Assembly (NCBI GenBank): GCA_905194675.1
Contig: CAJJTG010000033.1
Span: forward strand, 1-23,975
Source: an uncultured Collinsella sp.
GTDB lineage: Bacteria; Actinomycetota; Coriobacteriia; Coriobacteriales; Coriobacteriaceae
DNA length: 23,975 bases
Reading direction: 5' to 3'
In this document: positions 6,960-13,938 of the stretch, piece by piece
Layout of the letters: the number at the start of each line of letters is the position of its first letter
How positions within the stretch are numbered: the stretch's first letter is position 1
Position numbers and translations under genes: made by a program
The notes under the pieces: generated by a model
Database searches by the model: none
Told to the model about the DNA's origin: nothing
Seen by the model: the letters and a program-made list of their open reading frames with translations, nothing else

Positions 6960-6988
6960 TTATTTCGGTAAACGCGAAGGTCAGAGCG

Positions 6989-7021
6989 TTGGTTACGCTA
7001 TTTAGTTATGCGTTTAACCAA
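6989..7021. promoter_or_regulatory. Inverted repeat in the divergent regulator/PTS interval, operator candidate
   Basis: TTGGTTACGC (6989-6998) pairs with GCGTTTAACCAA (7010-7021) with two bulged bases. A second half-site TAAACGC lies at 6969-6975. The repeat lies about 30 bp upstream of the candidate EIIBC -35, and LacI-family regulators commonly bind palindromes in such divergent regions. The rest of 6829-7243 is AT-richer, has no convincing gene, and no clear promoter for the regulator was found. Confidence 0.35.
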
Positions 7022-7243
7022 AAATGAATCCTGCGATTTTACCCTCGATTTCAAAAGTCAAGAAGTATTTGATTTTCTCGGTAGACGGCAGATGCGCATG
7101 CTGGTCACAAATTTCGACCCCACCCATATACCGCATTTGTTGCATACTCATATGAAAGGAAAAAGTCGCTCACCAAAGCACATCCCTCACCAAGACTCAA
7201 AGTCATCATGTTGGAAAATGCTCATCTGTCGGAAGGAGTCGCT

Positions 7244-8254
7244 GTGGCAAAACAGCGCGTTACGATCGCAGACGTCGCTCGAGAGGCGGGAACCTCGACG
7301 GCAAGCGTCTCGTATTACCTCAACGACAAACGAGAAAAGCTTAGCGAAAAGACGCGGGCAAAGATTGCGCGCGTCATCAAGGAACTCGGATACGTTCCCA
7401 ACGCCCAAGCGCAAACGCTCACCGGCAAGCAGACCCACGTCATCGCCATCATCATCTTGGATAACACCAACAAGTGGGCGGGCCTCGTCCTCAACGGCAT
7501 GGAGCAGGTCATGCTCCCCGCGGGCTACCAGACGGTCGTTTGCACGAGCAACTTTAACCCCGAGACCGAGCTCATGTATGTCGACAAAATGCTCTCACTG
7601 GGCGTCGATGGTTTTATCATCCAGCCCACGGCAAATTTCAAGGCAGTCCACGACCGCATCAAGCGCGCCGGCAAGCCCGTCGTCTTTTTTGACGCGGCCA
7701 TCTACAGCCCAGGCACCAGCTGGATCAAAACCAACCTCTACGACGGCGTGTACAATGCCACGCAGGCGCTTCTCGACGCCGGCTACGAAGACTTCTTTTC
7801 CATCGCCGCCAACATGACCGAAATGCGCACTCGCATGGAACGTTTTCAGGGATATGCCGAGGCATTGGCCGCGAATGGGCAGCTCTACAAAGCCATCCCC
7901 ATCGATCACAACAAGCCGTCAATCAACGAGCTCACCGAATACTTTAAATACAAGTTCAACCCCGCCAAGCGCACACTCATCTTCGTACAAAACCAATGGG
8001 CACTTCCCCGTGTCTACAAGGCCCTCCAACCCATGGCCCATCTACTTCCGCAGCAAATAGGTCTTTTGGGACTCAACTGCGAAGACTGGACCAACCTCAC
8101 CACGCCGACCGTCTCCACGATCATCGAGCCCGTCGACCAGGAAGGCAGGGAGGCGGCCGAGATGCTGCTCGCCTTGCTTGATGGCAGCAGCCAACCCGGC
8201 GAGCAGCGCATTCTCGAGTGCAAGCTCAACTGGCTCGACTCCACCTCGATCTAG
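7244..8254 (+). CDS. LacI-family transcriptional regulator of the first PTS operon
   Basis: DNA-binding regulator of 336 residues. The N-terminal helix-turn-helix reads TIADVAREAGTSTASVSYYL, followed by the family's EKTRAKIARVIKELGYVPN. The rest is a periplasmic-binding-protein-like effector domain, with HVIAIIILDNTNKWAGLVLN at its start and TIIEPVDQEGREAAEMLLAL near the end. The hinge reads NAQAQTL where most relatives have an AR(S/T)L-type helix. The start chosen is GTG at 7244, with GGAAGGAG 5 nt upstream; an in-frame ATG at 7208 lacks a comparable site. It diverges from the PTS operon and is its most likely regulator, probably sensing a phosphorylated or free sugar. Both points are inferred from position. 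Confidence 0.88.
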   Translation: MAKQRVTIADVAREAGTSTASVSYYLNDKREKLSEKTRAKIARVIKELGYVPNAQAQTLTGKQTHVIAIIILDNTNKWAGLVLNGMEQVMLPAGYQTVVCTSNFNPETELMYVDKMLSLGVDGFIIQPTANFKAVHDRIKRAGKPVVFFDAAIYSPGTSWIKTNLYDGVYNATQALLDAGYEDFFSIAANMTEMRTRMERFQGYAEALAANGQLYKAIPIDHNKPSINELTEYFKYKFNPAKRTLIFVQNQWALPRVYKALQPMAHLLPQQIGLLGLNCEDWTNLTTPTVSTIIEPVDQEGREAAEMLLALLDGSSQPGEQRILECKLNWLDSTSI

Positions 8255-8383
8255 CCATACGTCAAATATGAAGCAAATGAACCAGTAGCGTTTGTCCCAA
8301 ATCTTAAGTATTTGTTCGACAGAACGGCCTCTGCCGGCTCCTGCTAAACTGGTAGGTTCCCAACCGTCCATCCAGGAGCCTCC

Positions 8384-9367
8384 ATGTCGCGCAAGTCCGC
8401 CTACAAGCAAGTACTTTCCATCGGCACCGCCGTAGTGCTGGGCTTTGCGCTGTTTACGGGATCGCTCGACGGGGCGCCCAAGCTGCTCTCGCCGCAAAGC
8501 GATGAGCAGGCGGCGGCCCTGGCCGAGAAGCAAAACGAGAGCCCCAGCCGCACCGACGACGAGGCGGACCTGGTCGCCCGGCTCGAATCGGGGACGGCAA
8601 GCTCCTCGGATTCCAAAGGCGGCCAAAGCACCGGCGATGGCTCCGAATCCGCCACGACCGGCACCGGCGACGACACTTCCGCAGATAGCACTGCCATCCC
8701 CATTGATGAAGTCGAAAACCCCGATCTCGACCGCGCCCGCGGCGTATATCTCAGCAGCATCCCCGACTACGCCGGCAACCCCTACGTTACCCTTCGCGCC
8801 GACGGCACGCATCCGCTCGGCACACCGTCGTTCACGCTCGATGAATACGAACGGGCCACCGAAGAAGGATGCTTTAAGAGGTTCTCAAAGCTCGACAGCC
8901 TGGGCCGTACCCGCAAAGCACTCGCCTGCATAGGACCCGAATCGCTCGGTCAGGGCAAGCGCGGCGATATCTCGCGTATCCACCCCGCCGGATGGCACCA
9001 GCAGCGCTACGACTTTATTCCGAGCCAGAGCCTCTATAACCGTTGCCACCTTATCGCTTGGTCGCTCTGCGGCGAAAACGCCAACCGCAAAAATCTCCTG
9101 ACCGGCACGCGCTATCTCAACGAGACGGGCATGTTGCCCTTCGAAGAGCAGATCCTCGGCTATATCCGCGACACGGGCAACCACGTGCTCTACCGCGTCA
9201 CGCCCATGTACAACGAAGAGGAACTCGTCTGCCGCGGTGTCCGCCTCGAGGCGCAGTCGGTCGAGGACCACGGCAAGACACTGTGCTTCCACGTGTACTG
9301 CTACAACCTGCAGCCGCATGTGCAGATCGACTACGCCACCGGCCGCAACCAGGCCAACGGCAACTAA
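8384..9367 (+). CDS. Secreted or membrane-anchored DNA/RNA non-specific endonuclease
   Basis: Protein of 327 residues with an N-terminal hydrophobic segment (about 8-27, LSIGTAVVLGFALFTG) after positive residues, so it is exported or anchored. A low-complexity Ser/Thr/Gly/Asp linker (about 50-105) separates it from the nuclease domain (about 115-320). The active site reads NRCHLIAWSLCG with likely general base His222, then NLLTGTRYLNETGM with Asn246 as probable metal ligand. This is the beta-beta-alpha-metal arrangement of streptococcal EndA-like DNases, with NRCH in place of the common DRGH. AGGAG precedes the ATG by 5 nt. It appears monocistronic. Likely roles are nutrient DNA scavenging, DNA uptake or degrading extracellular traps; which applies is unknown. 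Confidence 0.85.
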   Translation: MSRKSAYKQVLSIGTAVVLGFALFTGSLDGAPKLLSPQSDEQAAALAEKQNESPSRTDDEADLVARLESGTASSSDSKGGQSTGDGSESATTGTGDDTSADSTAIPIDEVENPDLDRARGVYLSSIPDYAGNPYVTLRADGTHPLGTPSFTLDEYERATEEGCFKRFSKLDSLGRTRKALACIGPESLGQGKRGDISRIHPAGWHQQRYDFIPSQSLYNRCHLIAWSLCGENANRKNLLTGTRYLNETGMLPFEEQILGYIRDTGNHVLYRVTPMYNEEELVCRGVRLEAQSVEDHGKTLCFHVYCYNLQPHVQIDYATGRNQANGN

Positions 9368-9378
9368 TCCCGAAGTAA

Positions 9379-9443
9379 GGACAGACCCCTTTTTGAGATT
9401 ATGCCACTCGCTCTGCACCATTAGCCAAATTCGGAGTCTGTCC
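9379..9443. repeat. Imperfect inverted repeat of the GGGGACAGAC type between convergent genes
   Basis: GGACAGACCCC (9379-9389) is the inverted partner, with one mismatch, of GGAGTCTGTCC (9433-9443). The right arm lies inside the 3' end of the M20 peptidase gene and supplies its last codons (KVGTDSEFG). A related GGGGACAGAT sequence occurs at 16211. Such GGGGACAGAC-type repeats resemble REP-like dispersed elements. Confidence 0.5.
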
Positions 9444-10938
9444 CCACTTTAGAGTTGAGGAGGGATTCGAGACTACGGATGTAGATGGCGAGCGCGCGCT
9501 TGAGCTGGTGCTCCCAAATACCCTCATTGGGGCCGTGCTCGGGACCGACCCAATCGGGCAGAGGCTCGGTTCGGTCGAGCGGACCGAACCCCACGGCGCG
9601 AGGAAAATGATGTGCATACGTGCCCCCGCCGATGGCAAACGGTACCGCGGGCCGGCCCGCGAACTCCTCGTAGGCACGGCGGAGCACCATGACCTCGGGC
9701 GATTGGGGGTCCATGGTGAACGGCTCCCTCGTATGGGTGATACGCACCTCGCAGCCGCACTCGCGCGCCACATCCTCGATGCGACGGCTCACCCGCTCGA
9801 CATCGGCCGCACCCGGAAGGCGCGCATCGAGTGTGAGCACAAAACGCCCTGCCTGGGTGCGTACAGTTCCGCCGATACACGTGAGGCCGCCGAACAGCTC
9901 GTCAGCGACATCGATTCCCAGGCCGGAGCCGTCCCATGCACCAAGGGCCCGTTTGCAAAAGCCAAGGAACTCCCGCTCGGCTGCGCTGCAGATACCGCAT
10001 GCAGCCAGATAGGCCACCAACACGCCGATGGCGTTCACCGTACCCGCCGGTTCGGCGGCATGACCGGCGATACCGTGGGCCACAATGCGGGCCACTCCGC
10101 CGCCGACGGGCTCCACATCGATCCCCTCGGCGCGAGGTAGCCCATTCATACGAGCGCCCATGTGCACGAGCGCTTCAGCGCGGGCGGGCACCGCGTTTCT
10201 CGCCACGCCACCCGCAAACTCAATGATTGCCCCGGCGCTGTCAACCGCGTGAACGACCTCGGCGTTGACGCAGCCCTTCTCCCCGCAGCAGACGGCAAAC
10301 TCAGCATCGGGTGTGAACAAAAATGCCGGTGACTCGTGATCTACCAGGTAGCGGCGCACATCCATCATGCCCGACTCCTCCGAGGCACCCAAGATGCAGC
10401 GAAGCGTCCGCTGCGGCTTCCAGCCGCTACGCACGCGGCGCGCCAAAAACCCGGCAGCATAGATCGAGGCCAGCGCCGCACCCTTGTCATCGAGCACGCC
10501 ACGACCCAAAAGCACGCCCTCGCGGCGCGTCACGGCATAGGGTTCGACCGTCCAGCCCTCGCCGGCGGGAACCACGTCCACATGGGCGATCGTCGCCACC
10601 TGTTCGGGCGTCTCGCCGACAAGCTCGCCATACGCGACGTACCCATCGCAGTCAACGACCGCAAGCCCTTGGCGGCGCAGCACATCCATCGCAACGCAAA
10701 GCGCCCGATAGCATTCCAGGCCCCACGGGGCGCCCGCCGCGGCACATGACTCGTCGACCACGCTCGGCACGGCCACGAGCGCTTCGAGATCATCAAGAAA
10801 ACTCGGCCAGACCTTGTCTACATAGGCGCGAATCTCGACAGCCGGCGTCAGCTCGACCCCCGTTGTCGATCCAGCAGCGCCCGCCACGCCACATGCGGCC
10901 GCAAACACCCCGCGCGCCTCCATCGCCTCATCACTCAT
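9421..10938 (-). CDS. M20-family dipeptidase (PepV/Sapep-like)
   Basis: Cytoplasmic zinc or manganese dipeptidase of 505 residues. Metal and catalytic residues are recognisable: His119 and Asp121 in IAHVDVVPAGEGW, Asp150/151 in GRGVLDDKG, Glu187/188 in GASEESGMMD, Asp211 in FTPDAEFAVCCGEKG, and a C-terminal AIGGGTYAHHFP. The GASEESGMMD and TPDAEF blocks are typical of Xaa-His or Sapep dipeptidases. About 30 N-terminal residues are Ala/Gly-rich and precede the usual family start. The ATG at 10936-10938 is preceded by GAGGAG and overlaps the upstream gene by 8 nt. The last ten residues are encoded by a dispersed repeat. It is the final gene of the second PTS operon, which suggests a peptide-bearing substrate. 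Confidence 0.87.
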   Translation of the reverse strand: MSDEAMEARGVFAAACGVAGAAGSTTGVELTPAVEIRAYVDKVWPSFLDDLEALVAVPSVVDESCAAAGAPWGLECYRALCVAMDVLRRQGLAVVDCDGYVAYGELVGETPEQVATIAHVDVVPAGEGWTVEPYAVTRREGVLLGRGVLDDKGAALASIYAAGFLARRVRSGWKPQRTLRCILGASEESGMMDVRRYLVDHESPAFLFTPDAEFAVCCGEKGCVNAEVVHAVDSAGAIIEFAGGVARNAVPARAEALVHMGARMNGLPRAEGIDVEPVGGGVARIVAHGIAGHAAEPAGTVNAIGVLVAYLAACGICSAAEREFLGFCKRALGAWDGSGLGIDVADELFGGLTCIGGTVRTQAGRFVLTLDARLPGAADVERVSRRIEDVARECGCEVRITHTREPFTMDPQSPEVMVLRRAYEEFAGRPAVPFAIGGGTYAHHFPRAVGFGPLDRTEPLPDWVGPEHGPNEGIWEHQLKRALAIYIRSLESLLNSKVGTDSEFG

Positions 10939-12691
10939 CGCTCTTCTCCTCGGCATAGCCAAAGTCGCGCCCTAAGAACGCGACGGTCTCCTCATAGGTG
11001 CGCGGCAGGCGCACGTGAGCGCGCTCGGCATCGTGCAGCACGGAGAACAGATAGTTGAACATGCTACTCTTGTCGGCCAGACGCTGACTCGCAAGCGTCA
11101 CCACCACCAGGTCGATCTGCTCGTCGCCGTCGCACAGGGGCGCGTCGGGCATGATGGCGAGCAGACGAAACGTCGAGGCCGCGACCGGCGTGATAGTATG
11201 CGGGAACGCGACATGTCCCAGCTGTAGACGGTCGCCCTGACGCTCACGATCTATGATGAGGGCTGCCTCGCCGGCCGAGATCGCATGCGCTGCTACCAGT
11301 CCGCCGAGGGCGCGCGACAGCTCATCGAGGTAGTCGCCGGCACCAACATGCAGCTCCAGATAGCTCGCACGCGGCAGCAAGCTCGCGATATCGCGCTCAT
11401 AGAGCACACGCAGCGCCATCTGGCGGATGCGGTCGACCTCGTAGGCCGAGAGCACACCCGAGAATGAAAGATCCCATTCACGAGCGGCCTTAAAGTTGCG
11501 CGCGGCCGCAGCATCGCCCACCACCAGGTCGAACGACCCATCTTTGAGCGCGCGCCGGGCGAGCGGCTCGCTGTCCACGAGCTCGACCTCAACGCCGTCG
11601 GTGCCGCGCTCGATCAGGGATTTGTTGATAGTCGCCACGGAGGGTCGTCCGCAAACCAAAAGCAGACTCACGGGGCTGCGCGTGAAGTGCTCCAGCGAGG
11701 CCAGCACGTAGAGCGAGAGGAAGTCGGGCTCTACAAACAGGCGCTCGTCGAACGCGCGCAGGCACTCGGAGAGGTCGGCGCCGAAATCGAACTCGAACGG
11801 ATGCTCCATACGGATCCCGCGCATCTGCTTTTGGATCTCCACCGACATGAGCGTGGGAAAGAGAGCGCAGCGCAGTACATGGTCGAAGATAAGACTACCG
11901 AGGTCCTCGCGCGTCGACTTGATGCCGTGCGAGGCGAGCACCTCGCCGATGCGCGCCAGGATGGCCGCACGGCACGTGACCAGGCGATAGAGCAGGTCCT
12001 TCTTGCGCTGCTGGAACTCGGTGACGGCACGCGCGCCGGCATCTGCCCCACCCGGGGCATCGGGCACGAGCCACGCGCTGCACCAGACGGCAGCAAGCGT
12101 CTGCATCCTCAGCTGGCGCTGTGACAGATACGGCTCCATGAGTAGGCGATATTCCTCGCCCCGCTCGCCGATCAGGCGCATCAGGGCGTCCCAGCCGCAC
12201 GAGCGCTCGAGCTCGGCGGCAATACCAGTATTGTCGATGGCGAGCGCCGCCAAGAGATCCGCCGGCCCCATGCCGCTAAAGTCTGCATCGATCCCGTAGC
12301 CCACACGCGCCTCGAGCGCAACGACTCCGCGCAGCCGAACGTTGATCTCATCCATCGCTGCGCGCACGGAGCGGACCGAGAGATAAGTCTCCCCCGAAAC
12401 CTGCACCGTCGAGATCCCCGGCCGGGAGAGCACGCACATGAGGACACGCGCCTCATCGGTGAGGTCCTGCGACAGGACGGAGGCGATTGCGTCCTCGGAC
12501 GTGACCACCAGATGGTAGTTGGGATCGCTCGAGATGGTGCCGGCACCCACGGACTCGAGCCACGCGCTCACGCTCGCCACTTCGCGCACCACGGTACGGC
12601 GGGAGACGCCGAGTGCCTCAGCGAGCTCGGCGCCGGAGCGTGGACCGTCGTCGAGCGCCCGCAGGAGCTGTCTCTGTCTCTTGCTGATCAT
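10931..12691 (-). CDS. PTS-sensing transcriptional regulator (MtlR/BglG type) with EIIB-like and EIIA domains
   Basis: Regulator of 586 residues. An N-terminal HTH_11 domain (about 3-55, with ELAEALGVSRRTVVREV) is followed by a second winged helix (about 80-135). A helical PRD-like region spans roughly 170-335. An EIIB-like fold follows (about 340-420), with Cys347 in LLVCGRPS. A C-terminal EIIA-type-2 domain (about 440-580) has His498 in VAFPHTIT, matching the PTS phosphohistidine site. Phosphorylation by HPr or the operon's EIIs would tune its activity. The start lacks a visible ribosome binding site and follows a perfect hairpin. It is the fourth gene, 4 nt after the aminotransferase gene, and overlaps the peptidase gene. 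Most likely it activates its own operon. Confidence 0.85.
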   Translation of the reverse strand: MISKRQRQLLRALDDGPRSGAELAEALGVSRRTVVREVASVSAWLESVGAGTISSDPNYHLVVTSEDAIASVLSQDLTDEARVLMCVLSRPGISTVQVSGETYLSVRSVRAAMDEINVRLRGVVALEARVGYGIDADFSGMGPADLLAALAIDNTGIAAELERSCGWDALMRLIGERGEEYRLLMEPYLSQRQLRMQTLAAVWCSAWLVPDAPGGADAGARAVTEFQQRKKDLLYRLVTCRAAILARIGEVLASHGIKSTREDLGSLIFDHVLRCALFPTLMSVEIQKQMRGIRMEHPFEFDFGADLSECLRAFDERLFVEPDFLSLYVLASLEHFTRSPVSLLLVCGRPSVATINKSLIERGTDGVEVELVDSEPLARRALKDGSFDLVVGDAAAARNFKAAREWDLSFSGVLSAYEVDRIRQMALRVLYERDIASLLPRASYLELHVGAGDYLDELSRALGGLVAAHAISAGEAALIIDRERQGDRLQLGHVAFPHTITPVAASTFRLLAIMPDAPLCDGDEQIDLVVVTLASQRLADKSSMFNYLFSVLHDAERAHVRLPRTYEETVAFLGRDFGYAEEKSDE

Positions 12692-12695
12692 GCCG

Positions 12696-13859
12696 CTACG
12701 AGCGGATGCCGGCGAGCATCCGCTCCATCCCCCTCTCGACCTTCGAGTGCGAACAGGCGAGATTCATGCGCAGGTACCCGGCACCGCCGTACGTCTCGCC
12801 CGACATGATGCCCACATGGCCCACCTCAACGAGCCGGCGCTGGAGCTCGGCTGCATCCAACCCCAGGCCCGAGGCATCCATCCAGGCAAGATAGGTCCCC
12901 TGCGGCACCGCAAAGCGGATCTCGGGCAGATTGGCGACAAGGAAATCCTTGAGCGCCTGCATGTTGCCGCGAATATAGGCCACAAGCTCGTCCACATACT
13001 CGGAGCACGAGCGATACGCCGCCATCTGGGCAGTCATCCCCAAGATACTCACACTCGACAGGGCATTTTTTTGCTTGAGCTCGAACAGGAAGCGTTCGCG
13101 CAGGTCATCGTCGGGGATGAACGCATAGGACCCGATGAGCCCGGGCGTGTTGAACGTCTTGGAGGCCGAACACAGCAGCGCCACGCCCTCGCGCGTAATG
13201 TTCGTCACGGGTGTGTAGGGAGTTTCGCCCAGAATCATATCGCGATGGATGTCATCCGAGATGAGAAAGACCCCGTTGGCATGGCAGAGCTCCACGATAC
13301 GAGCAAGCTCGCCTGCCGTGAAGACCTTGCCTGTGGGGTTATGCGGGTTGGTGAGCAGCATAACCTTTGCCTCGGGGCGGGCAAGCGCCACCTCGAGGGC
13401 ATCCCAATCGAGACCGTAGCCGTCCATGGCGCTCGCCTGAGCGACGGCCACAAGCTCGCGCCCGTTGCCCTCAATCAGGCCGTAGAAGGCGTCGTACATG
13501 GGAGTGAGCGTCACCACGGCGTCATTCGGCTCGCTCACCAGGCGAATGACCGTCGCAGCCGAGAAGATAACGCTCGGGCTGTACACGACCCAGTCCATGT
13601 CCACGTGGGACGCCCCGTCCCTGGCAAACCAGCCGGCAACACTACCCTTGTAGTCACTATGGTTCCAGCGGGTATAGCCAAAGATGGGGTGTTCCATGCG
13701 GGCGCGGAGGGCGTCCATAACCTCGTCGGGCACGGCGAAGTCGGTGTCCGAGATGGAAAAGGGAAGCACGTCTGCGCTGCCAAACCGGTCGGCCGCATAG
13801 TCCCATTGGGTGCTGTAGGTACCCATTCTGTCGATGACGCGATCGAAGTCGTAACGCAT
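12696..13859 (-). CDS. PLP-dependent aminotransferase/beta C-S lyase, MalY/PatB family
   Basis: Fold-type I PLP enzyme of 387 residues, the family's usual length. The cofactor lysine is Lys234 in CSASKTFNTPGL. Asp202 in LISDDIH binds the pyridine nitrogen, and NPHNPTGKVF holds the substrate-binding Asn. The N-terminus (YDFDRVIDRMGTYSTQWD) and SISDTDFAVP strand are characteristic of MalY/PatB cystathionine beta-lyases. These cleave C-S bonds of cysteine conjugates to give a thiol, pyruvate and ammonia. AAAGGAATG precedes the ATG. It lies between PTS EIIBC and the regulator, resembling the malXY pairing of a PTS permease with MalY. A pure aminotransferase role is possible, and the actual substrate is unknown. 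Confidence 0.88.
   Translation of the reverse strand: MRYDFDRVIDRMGTYSTQWDYAADRFGSADVLPFSISDTDFAVPDEVMDALRARMEHPIFGYTRWNHSDYKGSVAGWFARDGASHVDMDWVVYSPSVIFSAATVIRLVSEPNDAVVTLTPMYDAFYGLIEGNGRELVAVAQASAMDGYGLDWDALEVALARPEAKVMLLTNPHNPTGKVFTAGELARIVELCHANGVFLISDDIHRDMILGETPYTPVTNITREGVALLCSASKTFNTPGLIGSYAFIPDDDLRERFLFELKQKNALSSVSILGMTAQMAAYRSCSEYVDELVAYIRGNMQALKDFLVANLPEIRFAVPQGTYLAWMDASGLGLDAAELQRRLVEVGHVGIMSGETYGGAGYLRMNLACSHSKVERGMERMLAGIRS
12700..12725 (-). promoter_or_regulatory. Perfect 10-bp hairpin just before the regulator start codon
   Basis: GAGCGGATGC (12700-12709) pairs perfectly with GCATCCGCTC (12716-12725) around a 6-nt loop. It covers the last codons of the MalY-type gene and ends 8 nt before the regulator's ATG, where a Shine-Dalgarno sequence would normally lie. 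None is visible, so translation of the regulator probably depends on coupling to the upstream gene. Confidence 0.6.
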
Positions 13860-13881
13860 TTCCCCATTCCTTTCATTGAAA

Positions 13882-13918
13882 CCTGCGGAGCCGCCGAACA
13901 GACCGGCGACCCCGCAGG
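13882..13918 (-). terminator. Attenuator-like hairpin between EIIBC and MalY-type genes
   Basis: CCTGCGG (13882-13888) pairs with CCGCAGG (13912-13918). Inside it CCGCCG pairs with CGGCG, giving a long nested stem. On the minus strand it follows the EIIBC stop by 20 nt and is followed by TTTCAATG, a weak T-run. It could reduce expression of the distal genes or be a target for antitermination. Confidence 0.55.
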
Positions 13919-13938
13919 GCTAATTATTCTATCGAGAC

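Noticed and set aside
6959..6973. Symmetrical LacI operator overlapping the EIIBC -35 region
   Set aside because: GTTATTTCGGTAAAC pairs only three bases at each end once the positions are checked. The inverted repeat at 6989-7021 is a better candidate.
3871..7005. A 1044-residue open frame on the plus strand across the GatZ-like and EIIBC genes
   Set aside because: It is antisense to two clearly recognisable genes. The translation is rich in Val, Leu, Asp and Gly typical of GC-biased antisense frames and has no domain.
7008..7817. A 269-residue plus-strand frame starting before the LacI-family gene
   Set aside because: It overlaps the regulator in another frame, and its Ser/Thr/Pro-rich translation has no motif. 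The regulator frame has the helix-turn-helix and the ribosome binding site.
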